Part shown: positions 1-7,896 of the stretch, one piece after another
Layout: each line of letters opens with the position of its first letter
How positions within the stretch are numbered: position 1 is the stretch's first letter
From: JALYYC01 sp963795805
GTDB lineage: Bacteria > Chloroflexota > Dormibacteria > CF-121
Direction of reading: 5' to 3'
DNA length: 64,000 nucleotides
Assembly: GCA_963795805.1 (NCBI GenBank)
Contig: CAWCIV010000004.1
Coordinates: 1,240,001-1,304,000 of the forward strand
Notes under the pieces: model-generated
Seen by the model: only the letters and a program-made list of their open reading frames with translations
What the model was told of the DNA's origin: nothing
Databases searched by the model: none
Translations under genes and position numbers: made by a program

Positions 1-1019
1 GTCCAATCCGGGGGACGCCCGCAACCGGGAGCCACGCAGCCGCGGTCGCGCGCCGCCAGCGCTCGGCGTGTCGCCGGCGGGATGGTCCGCGTTGCGCGGC
101 TGATCTCGGCATCGAGCTCGCCCCGGGCAAGGATTCGCGTCAGCGCTGTGTCGCAAGCAATACGACGGACCGTCTCAGCCGGAACGGGCACGCCCGACTC
201 GAGTTCGCCGGCCGGTGAGCCACTCGTACCGGCCAGGGTGTCGACGCTCGCCCGTATGACCAGCTGCGGGCGAGGGCCTGCGCCATCGGTCGATTTGGAG
301 CCCGGGCGGTAGCACAGCTCGATCAGGGCATCGGCGCACCGCTGGCCGGGGTTTCGATCGTCGTCCTTCGAAGGAGGCATCAGGCGATTCAGGGCGGTGC
401 GCAGCGTCGCGCCACCTTCGGCGTCAAGCAAGCCGTCGAGGCGCACAAAGCCGTCGACTGGCTCGCTCACGTGGAAGTAGCGGCGAGCATAGGCCCGGTT
501 TGTCTCGGCCAGGGCGGCGGCCGCATCGGTGCGGTGCTCCAGTTGCTTGGCGTGGTTGTTGAACTGGGTGGGATCCATCGCCTCGGCAGCCTTCAAGAGG
601 GCGGTCTCTTCGCGGCGAACGACGGCCGTCCCGATATGTTCCGCGGTCCATGCCATGACGGCGACATGCTGGTACCCGACCTCGCCGCTGGCGAGCGCCT
701 TTTGTGTCTCCGGCAATTTCTCCAGCTGGCGACTGACTGTGACCCGCTCAGCCGCAGCCTTGCCGGAGAGTTTGCATTTCCACCGGAGCCAGCCCACGAC
801 GTCGAGGGCGCCATCGGCGGCATACTCTCCCGACTTATCGAAACGCCGCAAGCCCTGCGCGAATTCCCCTTCAAGCGGGTCAATCCCCGCCTCGCGCATT
901 CCGATCAGGCCCTCGGCCAGCTCAGCGTCGTCTGCGGAGTTCCGCCACTCCGACCACAGTTTCACGACCGCCCGCGTCTCCGCGATCGGAGGTCCAGGAC
1001 GAGCACCTGACGCGGTCAT
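1..1019 (-). CDS. DUF222/13E12-family HNH endonuclease, 3' end cut by window edge
   Basis: The minus-strand frame is open from an ATG at 1017-1019 to the left edge, giving about 339 residues with no stop. The body is the helical DUF222 (13E12 repeat) region. The last visible residues, RDRGCVAPGCGRPPDW, are the first Cys pair of the HNH zinc site that normally ends this family, so only the HNH core is missing. These proteins are common in high-GC Gram-positive and related genomes, often as mobile multicopy genes; their targets are not well known. An in-frame ATG at 1037 is an alternative start. I prefer 1019 because GATGGGACC lies just before it, although this is a weak ribosome site. It reads in the same direction as the toxin-like gene upstream of it. 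Confidence 0.85.
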   Translation of the reverse strand, partial: MTASGARPGPPIAETRAVVKLWSEWRNSADDAELAEGLIGMREAGIDPLEGEFAQGLRRFDKSGEYAADGALDVVGWLRWKCKLSGKAAAERVTVSRQLEKLPETQKALASGEVGYQHVAVMAWTAEHIGTAVVRREETALLKAAEAMDPTQFNNHAKQLEHRTDAAAALAETNRAYARRYFHVSEPVDGFVRLDGLLDAEGGATLRTALNRLMPPSKDDDRNPGQRCADALIELCYRPGSKSTDGAGPRPQLVIRASVDTLAGTSGSPAGELESGVPVPAETVRRIACDTALTRILARGELDAEISRATRTIPPATRRALAARDRGCVAPGCGRPPDW

Positions 1020-1084
1020 GGTCCCATCGTGACGCATGCGTTGTGACAGCTGTCTGTCAAAGCTTTCCAGTTGAGTTTCGCGGT

Positions 1085-1349
1085 CTAAAGGTCTGCTGAA
1101 TCTTGCTTAAAGATCCCACGGAAGGGCGGGTCGGGCGCAACCAGTCGCCAGGTTTCCTCCGTTGGTCCGCACTTGTACCAATGCTCGTCCCAGAGGTGTG
1201 CTCCCGCTGTACGGTCGCGCAACAGGCACGTGCATCCACTGACACCCGATTTGACCAGCTCGTTAAGCGAACTCAATAAGCTGCTCGTAGTCAGCAAAAG
1301 AATCGAAAGCGGTCATACGGCGTCCCAACTGCACACGATCAGATCTCAT
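1085..1349 (-). pseudogene. Immunity-like small gene, frameshifted, directly after the toxin-like gene
   Basis: An ATG at 1349 (or a better one at 1316, MTAFDSFADYEQLIEF) starts right at the stop of the AGNAV/toxin gene. That frame ends at a TAA near 1272. A second frame carries on to 1085 with LNELVKSGV and then DEHWYKCG...WRLVAPDPPFRGIF. Joined by a one-base shift near 1272 the product would be about 75 residues. The C-terminal pattern HWY(K/R)C...WRLV(A/E)PD.PF.G resembles, from memory, small proteins found next to polymorphic toxin genes. An immunity role is inferred from position (immediately downstream, same strand, small) and from that resemblance. It could also be a fragment without function. 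Confidence 0.5.
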
Positions 1350-1790
1350 TCATTCAACCTCCCAGGATGGGTCGATGCGAAGCACGAATACTTGGCTTCC
1401 CCCGCCCAAGCAGATCCCATGCTCGCTTAGCTGTCGCGGCAGCTGCGCCTTCGAAAATCGTTTCCCCGGGAGGCACACGGATGTGGGCCACTTAGCGTGG
1501 CCTCGTTGTTGAACGACTGAAGCAATGCCGCAGTCGATTTTCGACTTGCAGCGGCCCGGACGGCTCGGATCGTCGTCCAATAGGCGCCCGAATCTCCTGG
1601 CGGGATCGCTATATGACGCGATATAGGTCGATTGGTGCGCCGAGCTTTCTCTCCGTGTACGATGCCGAACGGAATGTAGCACCAACCTCGAGGACTCGAA
1701 ATGGACCTGGATTAATCGGTCCATGTCGATCGCTGACGGTGCCATCTGGTTCGACAGCGGTGAACCGGCGAGCTCCGGCGAACTCGTGGC
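1350..1790 (-). pseudogene. C-terminal toxin-like domain broken over three frames
   Basis: Reading all three minus frames gives ordered pieces of one domain: ARRFTAVEPDG and TFRSASYTERKL...DLYRV (ending at a TAG, 1609-1611), YSDPARRF, GAYWTTIR, SGPLQVENRL, TAALLQSFNNEAT, HIRVPPGETIFEGAAAA, and finally LGGGSQVFVLRIDPSWEVE before TGA 1350-1352. This order matches, from memory, a domain at the C termini of RHS and other polymorphic toxins, with blocks like LYRVYGG, YWTRTPP, GP.Q..ID.AL, VPKGTTIYEG and GGG.QVYIP.VDPSW. About seven frame changes in roughly 350 bases are needed. Amino-acid blocks are well kept while the frame is not, which fits either recent decay or local sequence error. Without repair no active domain would be made. 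Confidence 0.6.
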
Positions 1791-4610
1791 CTGGGCGAGT
1801 GCGCTCGGTGCCGTACTGGATCTGCGGATGAGTCTCTCGGAGCCTTTCCGGATTAGGTTCCTTGTGCCCTTTCCAAAAAGCCAGCTGTAGCTCGGCCGGC
1901 CTGACCCAGCTTCTTGCCGACCCCTTTGCGCCAGCTTGCCGACGCCACGACCGACGCCGGCCAGGCGGGCGCCGATCCTTTGTGCCAGCGAGCGGATTTT
2001 GCCGGCGACTTTCCCAGCCGCACCCATGAGGCGCTGTAGCAGGAATTGCGAGATGAACTCGATAACGGCGACTGCGCCGGCCGCGACGGCCTTGCCAAAG
2101 AGGGGACCGGCGCTGCCCCATCGAACCCCCTTGAGAAACGCCATGAATGCGTCGAAGGCCTGGATGATCCGGCCGATGCTGCCCCAAGCAGCCTGGAGCG
2201 CCTGGATGATGAGCATCACCGCCGCGGCCGCCGGGACGATGAGCGCGACCAGCTTCTCGATGAGGACCCAGATGATGGTCTGCGGGATCATCGCCTTGAG
2301 GCCATCCCAGGCGACGCCGGCGACCTGCATCACGGTGATGCCGCCCTTCTTCAGTAGGCTCCACGCGGCGGCGCCGAGGCCAAGAACGGCATCCACCTTG
2401 TCCGTAAACCAGGACTGGACAGCCAGCTTAAGGTCGGGCCAGAGATGATTTCTGATACCGTCCTGCGCGGCGGCGGCAAGGTTCCCAAGCCAGCGCCCAG
2501 GATTAGCGGCCACGTCGCGGACCAGCACGGCGAATGTGCCCAGCTCAGCGATCGCGTTGCGGGCGAAGTCGACGGCACTTTGCGCCGCCTGCCTGACCCT
2601 GTCGACGATCGCGTGCATGCCGCGACGGAGTCCGGCGACAGCCGCACTCAGCGCTCGGCCCAGTAAATCAAGGCCGGACTGAACAGCGAGCTTGAGCGTG
2701 TTGGAAAGCCGATTGACGGCGGCCTCCGCCCTGGCGATGCACTCCTGAATCGCGTGGCGGAACCGATCGCGCACGGCCGACAAGGCGACAGGCACCCGGT
2801 CGCCAATAGCCCTCAGCGCACTGCCGGCGAACTGGATCGCGGCCACGATCGTCTGCTTCGCCCGCTCCATGGCGGCCAGCGCCAATTGATGAGCTCGCTC
2901 GATCGCACCGCGTACCAACTGTCGGGCGCGATCGAAGACGGACTGGACGGCGTGCTTGGCCGCATCAAAGACCGAGCGCGCGGCCGAGGCGAGCATGCCG
3001 AAAAACCCGCCCGAACCTTGTTGCTGCGCCCGCTGTCGCTCGGCGGCTGCATTTGCCTCTGCCTCGCGCTGCGCTGTCGCCGCCTGGGCCTGACCCTCCC
3101 GGTAATGCGCGGCCGCCTCATCGTCGGCCTTCGTCCTTGCCGCACTGACCGTCTCGATCGCGCTGCCTGTCGTGGTCGTGCTCTCGTCCCTCGCGCGATC
3201 GACCAGCTCATGCTGCTCCTGTGTCCAGCGGCTGCGATGGCCGAGCACCTCCTGCTGCGCCGCATTTCGCATGCCGGCCTGTTCGGCGATGTTGGCGCGC
3301 TCGTGGGCGCTGATCTCCAGCTCTGACCCAGCTCGGGCCTCGCTGGTCTTTTCCGCGTATACCTGGCGCTGCTGCGCCATCTCGCCAACGCCGGCGCGCG
3401 CCGCGGCCTGGACCGAGTCACCCTTTTCCTGTTGGGCGATGAGCGAAACGGCCTCATCGGGCCGGGCGCCGCCAAGCGGCGAGCCGTCCGCCGGAGCGAA
3501 AGCCGCGTCGACCCGCGCCACGAGCGTCTCGGTCGGTGCTGTGGGGAAGATCGCACGTTCGCCGTAGTCCTGGGCTGCCTGCTGGCGACCGCGAGCATGT
3601 TCGGCGGCAAGCGACTGGTCGAGCTCTGCCTGCTGGCTGCGCACCTGTCCGGGATCGGTGCTGCCCGCGAGCGGCAGATGGGGGAGGGGTCCGGGCGCGA
3701 GGTTCATCCCACCATCCGTGGTCGGCAGCCGTGCGATCGAGGTGGCGATCTGTTGCGTGTCCGCGGGCGAAAGTTCGCCATTCCCGGACCCGGCGATGAT
3801 GGGGTCCGGCGCGACCGCCGTTGGCAGAGCCGGTGCGGTGGGAAGCGGCGCAGGCCCCCTGATAGCCACGTCGGCCTGTTGGGAAACCTGTGGCACGACG
3901 ATCGGCGCACGATCGGGCGAAATCGGGACCCGTTGCGACGCCGGCGCGTCGACCGTGCCTGGCGCCCCCGGATGTCTGACCCGTGATGGGGGTTGACGCA
4001 GCAGGCGCTGCTGCTCGCCGGCGGCCGTATGATCGACCGACTGCGCGACGCCGCCCATCACGCCGAGGAACTGGCCCGCCGGCAAGGCCGCGGCACTTGC
4101 CAGCGCCTGGCTCGGTTCAAGCCCGTCGAGTACAGGCGTCGGGACCGGCGCCGGGTCCTCGATCGCGCTGCCGCCACCCCCGCCCCCGCCCTCGTATACG
4201 TCGGATCCCGAAGGCCCCGCCGGCATCGACGCCCCGTCGCGACCGTCGGCGTGCGCGGCATCCGCATGAGCGTCAAGGCTGGCGAGGTCGTCGTCGCCGG
4301 GCCCGCCATTTGGCGGGCCGCCGCCCTGTGCCGCCTCGACCGGCGGCTCCGGCTCGACGGCGACCGATGGGGCTTCGACCTCGACGGCGCTCGCCGGGGC
4401 AGGCGGCGAGGCGCGTGATTCCGCGATCAGCCCGCTGACGGCGGCGTTGCCGGCCGCCGCCTGCAGGCCGAGCAGCATCCTCGCGTCGAACGGCACCGGC
4501 CGCCCGCCGTCGAGGGCCGGCTCGTTGTGGCCGTCCTGATCGCGTGCCTTGTCACCGGCGCGAGGCCCGGCCTGGGCCTCGAGATCCTTCTCGAGGCCAG
4601 CGGCCCGCAC
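1350..4610 (-). CDS. eCIS-associated AGNAV-motif protein with long helical carrier region and damaged C-terminal toxin domain
   Basis: The frame encodes 1086 residues from GTG 4610, preceded by GGGAGGGGG. Residues about 46-60 hold LLGLQAAAGNAAVSGL, the LQxxAGNxAV signature seen near the N terminus of proteins coded in extracellular contractile injection system loci. A Pro/Ala-rich linker follows to about residue 330. A long Ala-rich amphipathic helical stretch comes next (about 350-760), then a hydrophobic segment with IIWVLIEKLVALIVPAA around 780-800 that could insert in a membrane. The open frame after about residue 940 is probably not the native product, because conserved toxin-like sequence runs on in other frames (see the separate entry). 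The LuxR gene lies 21 bases upstream on the same strand, so the two are probably co-transcribed. The carrier-plus-toxin role is inferred from this architecture. Confidence 0.7.
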   Translation of the reverse strand: MRAAGLEKDLEAQAGPRAGDKARDQDGHNEPALDGGRPVPFDARMLLGLQAAAGNAAVSGLIAESRASPPAPASAVEVEAPSVAVEPEPPVEAAQGGGPPNGGPGDDDLASLDAHADAAHADGRDGASMPAGPSGSDVYEGGGGGGGSAIEDPAPVPTPVLDGLEPSQALASAAALPAGQFLGVMGGVAQSVDHTAAGEQQRLLRQPPSRVRHPGAPGTVDAPASQRVPISPDRAPIVVPQVSQQADVAIRGPAPLPTAPALPTAVAPDPIIAGSGNGELSPADTQQIATSIARLPTTDGGMNLAPGPLPHLPLAGSTDPGQVRSQQAELDQSLAAEHARGRQQAAQDYGERAIFPTAPTETLVARVDAAFAPADGSPLGGARPDEAVSLIAQQEKGDSVQAAARAGVGEMAQQRQVYAEKTSEARAGSELEISAHERANIAEQAGMRNAAQQEVLGHRSRWTQEQHELVDRARDESTTTTGSAIETVSAARTKADDEAAAHYREGQAQAATAQREAEANAAAERQRAQQQGSGGFFGMLASAARSVFDAAKHAVQSVFDRARQLVRGAIERAHQLALAAMERAKQTIVAAIQFAGSALRAIGDRVPVALSAVRDRFRHAIQECIARAEAAVNRLSNTLKLAVQSGLDLLGRALSAAVAGLRRGMHAIVDRVRQAAQSAVDFARNAIAELGTFAVLVRDVAANPGRWLGNLAAAAQDGIRNHLWPDLKLAVQSWFTDKVDAVLGLGAAAWSLLKKGGITVMQVAGVAWDGLKAMIPQTIIWVLIEKLVALIVPAAAAVMLIIQALQAAWGSIGRIIQAFDAFMAFLKGVRWGSAGPLFGKAVAAGAVAVIEFISQFLLQRLMGAAGKVAGKIRSLAQRIGARLAGVGRGVGKLAQRGRQEAGSGRPSYSWLFGKGTRNLIRKGSERLIRRSSTAPSALAQATSSPELAGSPLSNQMAPSAIDMDRLIQVHFESSRLVLHSVRHRTRRESSAHQSTYIASYSDPARRFGRLLDDDPSRPGRCKSKIDCGIASVVQQRGHAKWPTSVCLPGKRFSKAQLPRQLSEHGICLGGGSQVFVLRIDPSWEVE

Positions 4611-4631
4611 CGGAGCCCCCTCCCGACGTTC

Positions 4632-5282
4632 CTAGATCAGACCCTGTCTCATCGCGTAGGCCACGGCCTGCGTCCGGTTGCGGAGATTCAGGCGGCTGGT
4701 GACGTCATGGACGATGTTCTTGACGGTCCGCTCAGAGTGGAACAGCGTCCGTCCCACTTCGGCCGTGTCGAATCCCTCCGCGAGCAACTTCAGGACCTTG
4801 ATTTCACGGTCGGTGAGGACCGCGAAGCTGAGCCCGCGCGGATTCAGCACCTGCTGTTGCAGGCGGCCGACCTGATCAAGGAGACGGCCCAGCAGATCCG
4901 GGGAGAGCGCACCCTCGCCGTCGGCTGCCGCGCGGATCGCCTGGCTCAGGTGCTCGGGCGTGGCCTGGTTGCGGCGAAGCACGCCGCGCGCACCGGCCTC
5001 TAACGCACTCAAGAGCCCGGTGTCGTCTACGCGGGTGACGACCAGGACGACGCGCTCGACGCCCCGCCGCTTCAGTGCCCGAATGGACTGAGCCGTCTCC
5101 TCGTCCATCTGGTCGGCCACAACCAGTGCAACGACGTCGGCATCGACCTGCCGCTCGTCCACGATCTCGAGGTTGTGTTGCGACCTAAGCTGGCTGGCAA
5201 TTCCCGCGCGTGAAACCGGGTCGGAGGCGGCGACGAACACCTGGATGCGTTCGGTCATGACGATGGGTCGAGTTGCGATCAC
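4632..5282 (-). CDS. LuxR-family response regulator of the eCIS-like group
   Basis: The 216-residue protein starts at GTG 5282 with AGGAGG about 7 bases before it. The N-terminal half resembles a receiver (FVAASDPVSRAGI... then VVALVVAD...). The acidic pocket is poor and the phosphoacceptor aspartate is not clearly placed, so it may act without phosphorylation. The C-terminal 65 residues are a LuxR/GerE helix-turn-helix: LTDREIKVLKLLAEGFDTAEVGRTLF, then SERTVKNIVHDV. LuxR regulators are frequent in actinobacterial-type eCIS loci. It is divergent from the Ig-like membrane protein gene, and the shared intergenic DNA carries repeated (A)CT(T)AACGGG elements it might bind. Confidence 0.85.
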   Translation of the reverse strand: MIATRPIVMTERIQVFVAASDPVSRAGIASQLRSQHNLEIVDERQVDADVVALVVADQMDEETAQSIRALKRRGVERVVLVVTRVDDTGLLSALEAGARGVLRRNQATPEHLSQAIRAAADGEGALSPDLLGRLLDQVGRLQQQVLNPRGLSFAVLTDREIKVLKLLAEGFDTAEVGRTLFHSERTVKNIVHDVTSRLNLRNRTQAVAYAMRQGLI

Positions 5283-5299
5283 GGTACTTCCTCCTGATG

Positions 5300-5387
5300 A
5301 CTAACGGGGCGCCCCTTCGCCAGCGGCCCCTTCGCCCGGCATTTTGCGCTGAGCGACTTTCCGGGCACTTAACGGGGACTTAACGGG
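5300..5387. promoter_or_regulatory. Repeated ACTTAACGGG elements in divergent intergenic region
   Basis: ACTAACGGGG at 5300-5309, ACTTAACGGG at 5367-5376 and ACTTAACGGG at 5378-5387 lie between the LuxR gene and the Ig-like gene. The last two start 11 bases apart, about one helical turn, on the same face. This is a plausible operator array for the neighbouring LuxR regulator, or a promoter-proximal repeat. No binding evidence can be seen directly. Confidence 0.4.
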
Positions 5388-5462
5388 CAGCCGGTCATGC
5401 CTGCAGGTCTTCCTTTCCGGCTATGGTCGCGTTCGAGACCGCTACCTATGATTCGGACGCGA

Positions 5463-6693
5463 ATGGGCGCAACCGCCACGCTTGCCAGCCGCGCCGCCAC
5501 GGTCCAGCCTGGGTCGGAGGCGATGGCCGAGATCCGTGTACGAAATTCGGGCACGGTGGTCGATCAGTTCACGCTCGAGGTCCTCGGGGACGCCGCGGCC
5601 TGGACGATCGTCGAGCCAGCGGTCATTCCCCTGTTTCCGGGGGCCGAGGCGGTCGCCAAGATCCGTTTCAAGCCACCGAAGTCGCCCAGCGTGCCGGCCA
5701 AAGCGATCCCATATGCGGTTCGGATCAAATCCCGCGAGGACGCCAAGGCCTCGATGGTCGAAGAGGGCATCGTCGAGGTTGGGCCTTTCTACGACACGTT
5801 TGCCGAGCTGATCCCGAGGACGGCGAAGGGCAGCTCGCGCGCGCGGGCCCAGCTGGCGCTCGACAACAAAGGCAATGTGCCGCATCAATGCCCGGCTGAC
5901 CGCGGCCGACCCGGACCGGAAACTGAACTTCGTCATCTCCCCGCCGGCGCTGATCGCCGAGCCCGGAACGGCGAGCTTCGCTGCGATCCGGCTGACTCCG
6001 CGCCAGCGCTTCTTGACCGGGCCACCGAAGACGAGTCCCTACAAGGTTCTCGTTCATCAGGATGGCCTCCCGACAATCAGCGTGGACGGCACCATGATGC
6101 AGGAGGGACTCCTCCCGGGCTGGCTTCTGCCGGTGCTGATCGGCGCGGCGGCGCTGTTGCTGCTTGGCCTGATCCTTTGGTTTGTCGTTCTTCGTCAGGC
6201 GATCACGAGCGCTGCCACAGCAGCGGTGGCCCCCCAGGCGCAAGCGGCCCAGTCGTCGGCCGCCAAGGCCCAGCAGGCTGCCAACAACGCGGCGGCCAAG
6301 GCGCCGGCAACTGGCGGCGGTGCAGGACTCGCGGCGGGCGCGAATCCGTTTAGCGGCGACCCGTGGGCCGACCGGCTGGTCGGCAATAGTTCCATCACCG
6401 TGCCAGACAGCGGCGGGCTGTCAGTCACGGACGTTGTCTTCGAGAACCCGAGCGGGCGATCCGGCAGCCTGCAACTCCTGCGCTACAACGCCAAGACCAA
6501 CACGACGCAGACCCTCCTGAACCTGCGGCTCGAAAACTTCCGAGACCTCGATTTTCACTTTATCTCGCCGCTGATCTTCAAGCCCGGCGACAAGCTCCAG
6601 CTCGCCTGCGGATCCGACCCGGTGCCGGACGGGACCGGCTGCGACGCTTCCGTCTACTACAGCGGCTATTTCAAGAACGCACCAGGAAGCTAA
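5463..6693 (+). CDS. eCIS-associated membrane-anchored Ig-like protein ('hydrolytic protein' type), frameshifted
   Basis: The first frame runs MGATATLASRAATVQPG...IRVRNSGTVVDQF...VEPAVIPLFPGAE...LALDNKGNV to about 5877, then the product continues in the next frame as RINARLTAADPD...PPALIAEPGTASF. One extra C in GTGCCGC near 5877 explains the break. The joined product is about 410 residues: two Ig-like blocks, a transmembrane helix (WLLPVLIGAAALLLLG, about residues 219-242), an Ala/Gln-rich linker and a C-terminal domain. Proteins of this type are annotated as 'hydrolytic protein' in actinobacterial eCIS loci, and a related bitopic protein is reported to tie the particle to the membrane; this is recall, not checked. 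The start could be ATG 5448 or 5463; no clear ribosome site precedes either. Confidence 0.65.
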
Positions 6694-7845
6694 ATGCGGC
6701 GCCTGCGACTGGCAGTCGCGGCGGTTGGCGCCCTGACGGTGATCCTGGCGGCCTTCGCCGGTACGCTTGGCGCGGATGCGAACCTCGCCGCAGGGTTTCC
6801 GGCCACGCGCCTCAAGCTCGAGCCCAGCACGATATCCGTCCGCATGCCCGGTCCGGCGACGCTGACAGCGACCGTGGTGAACTGGAAGGGCGGTCCACTC
6901 AAGAATATGGCGATCACCTTCACCATCATCAGTGGCCCCAACCGCAGCCAGAAGCTGGCCGGCGCGACGACCGACAAGGCGGGCCATGCCACGGTCCAAT
7001 ACCGCGATACGGGTGAGCCGGGGGTCGATGTCGTGCAGGCGACCTATACGGACGGCCTCGAGGTCCACAAAAGCAACCGGCCCTTTGTCACCTGGCTGAG
7101 CGGGCCGCCGGCGAGCTCGATTCCCTCACCGGCGACGATCGCCCTCACCCCGGCGTGCTTCCAGCCGTCGGGTGCCGCGGCGGAGGCCTCCGACACCTTC
7201 AAGCCGGTACCCAAGCCGACCCCGAAACCCGGCGTCAAGCCCAAGCCGGTGCTGGTACCCCCAACCGTTGTTCCGCCCCCCTACAACATAGGGGTCACGG
7301 GTGATAACTTCGATCCCTTCGCCTCCGTCCTGGTCACCTTCGATGCAGGACCTGGCGGCAGCCCCGAGAGCACGCAGGCGCAGACTGACGGGTTCGGCCA
7401 CTTCGCCGTCACGCTGAAGGTCCGGCAGCGCGCCGAGGGCCAGCACCTGGTTCGCGCCGACGACTTCCGCCAGCGTGAGGCCGACGCGATTTACACCGTG
7501 CCATGCTTCCAGCCGTCGGTCGCTCTGAACCCGCCGATCGGGCCACCGGGATTCGTCACGATGGCGGTCGGCACCGGGTTCCCGGCAAACAGCAAGATCG
7601 TCGATCTCAACTGGAGCCGGCCATCGGTGGCGTCGCCGCTGCCCAAGGTCCTGACGACCGACGCCAACGGGAGCTTCTCGTTCCCCGTGTTGATCCTCTA
7701 TCACGACGGGATCGGGCCGCGCACCCTCCAGGCGATCGTGCCCAATCCATTCGGGGAGCAGGCCGGCGCCGCCATCGAAGCCGACGCGCCGTTCCTGGTC
7801 ACGCTTGGCCGGTCGCAACCCTCGGATTTCGTGCTCCGGCGGTGA
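6694..7845 (+). CDS. Secreted Big/Ig-like repeat protein
   Basis: The 383-residue protein starts immediately after the stop of the Ig-like membrane gene, so it is the same transcript. Residues 1-27 are a signal peptide (LAVAAVGALTVILAAFAG). A Big-1-like domain follows (about 40-125; SVRMPGPATLTATVVNWKGGPLKNM). A Lys/Pro linker (about 165-190) separates it from two further beta-rich units, each opening with a Cys in ACFQPSG and PCFQPSV. The last unit contains LNPPIGPPGFVTMAVGTGFP, an IPT-like pattern. It has no catalytic motif. It is probably an extracellular structural or adhesive protein expressed with its neighbours; I do not recognise a named family. Confidence 0.7.
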   Translation: MRRLRLAVAAVGALTVILAAFAGTLGADANLAAGFPATRLKLEPSTISVRMPGPATLTATVVNWKGGPLKNMAITFTIISGPNRSQKLAGATTDKAGHATVQYRDTGEPGVDVVQATYTDGLEVHKSNRPFVTWLSGPPASSIPSPATIALTPACFQPSGAAAEASDTFKPVPKPTPKPGVKPKPVLVPPTVVPPPYNIGVTGDNFDPFASVLVTFDAGPGGSPESTQAQTDGFGHFAVTLKVRQRAEGQHLVRADDFRQREADAIYTVPCFQPSVALNPPIGPPGFVTMAVGTGFPANSKIVDLNWSRPSVASPLPKVLTTDANGSFSFPVLILYHDGIGPRTLQAIVPNPFGEQAGAAIEADAPFLVTLGRSQPSDFVLRR

Positions 7846-7896
7846 GGCCCCGTTTGGACGTATGATGCACCCGGGTCAAATAGTCAGGGGGATCGC

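Noticed and set aside
1..1019. Insertion sequence or transposase
   Set aside because: The DUF222/HNH protein has no transposase motif, and no inverted repeats or target duplications are seen.
1350..4610. Phage tape-measure protein
   Set aside because: The helical central part is similar in style, but the AGNAV motif, linker and toxin-like end fit an eCIS-associated carrier better, and no phage genes are nearby.
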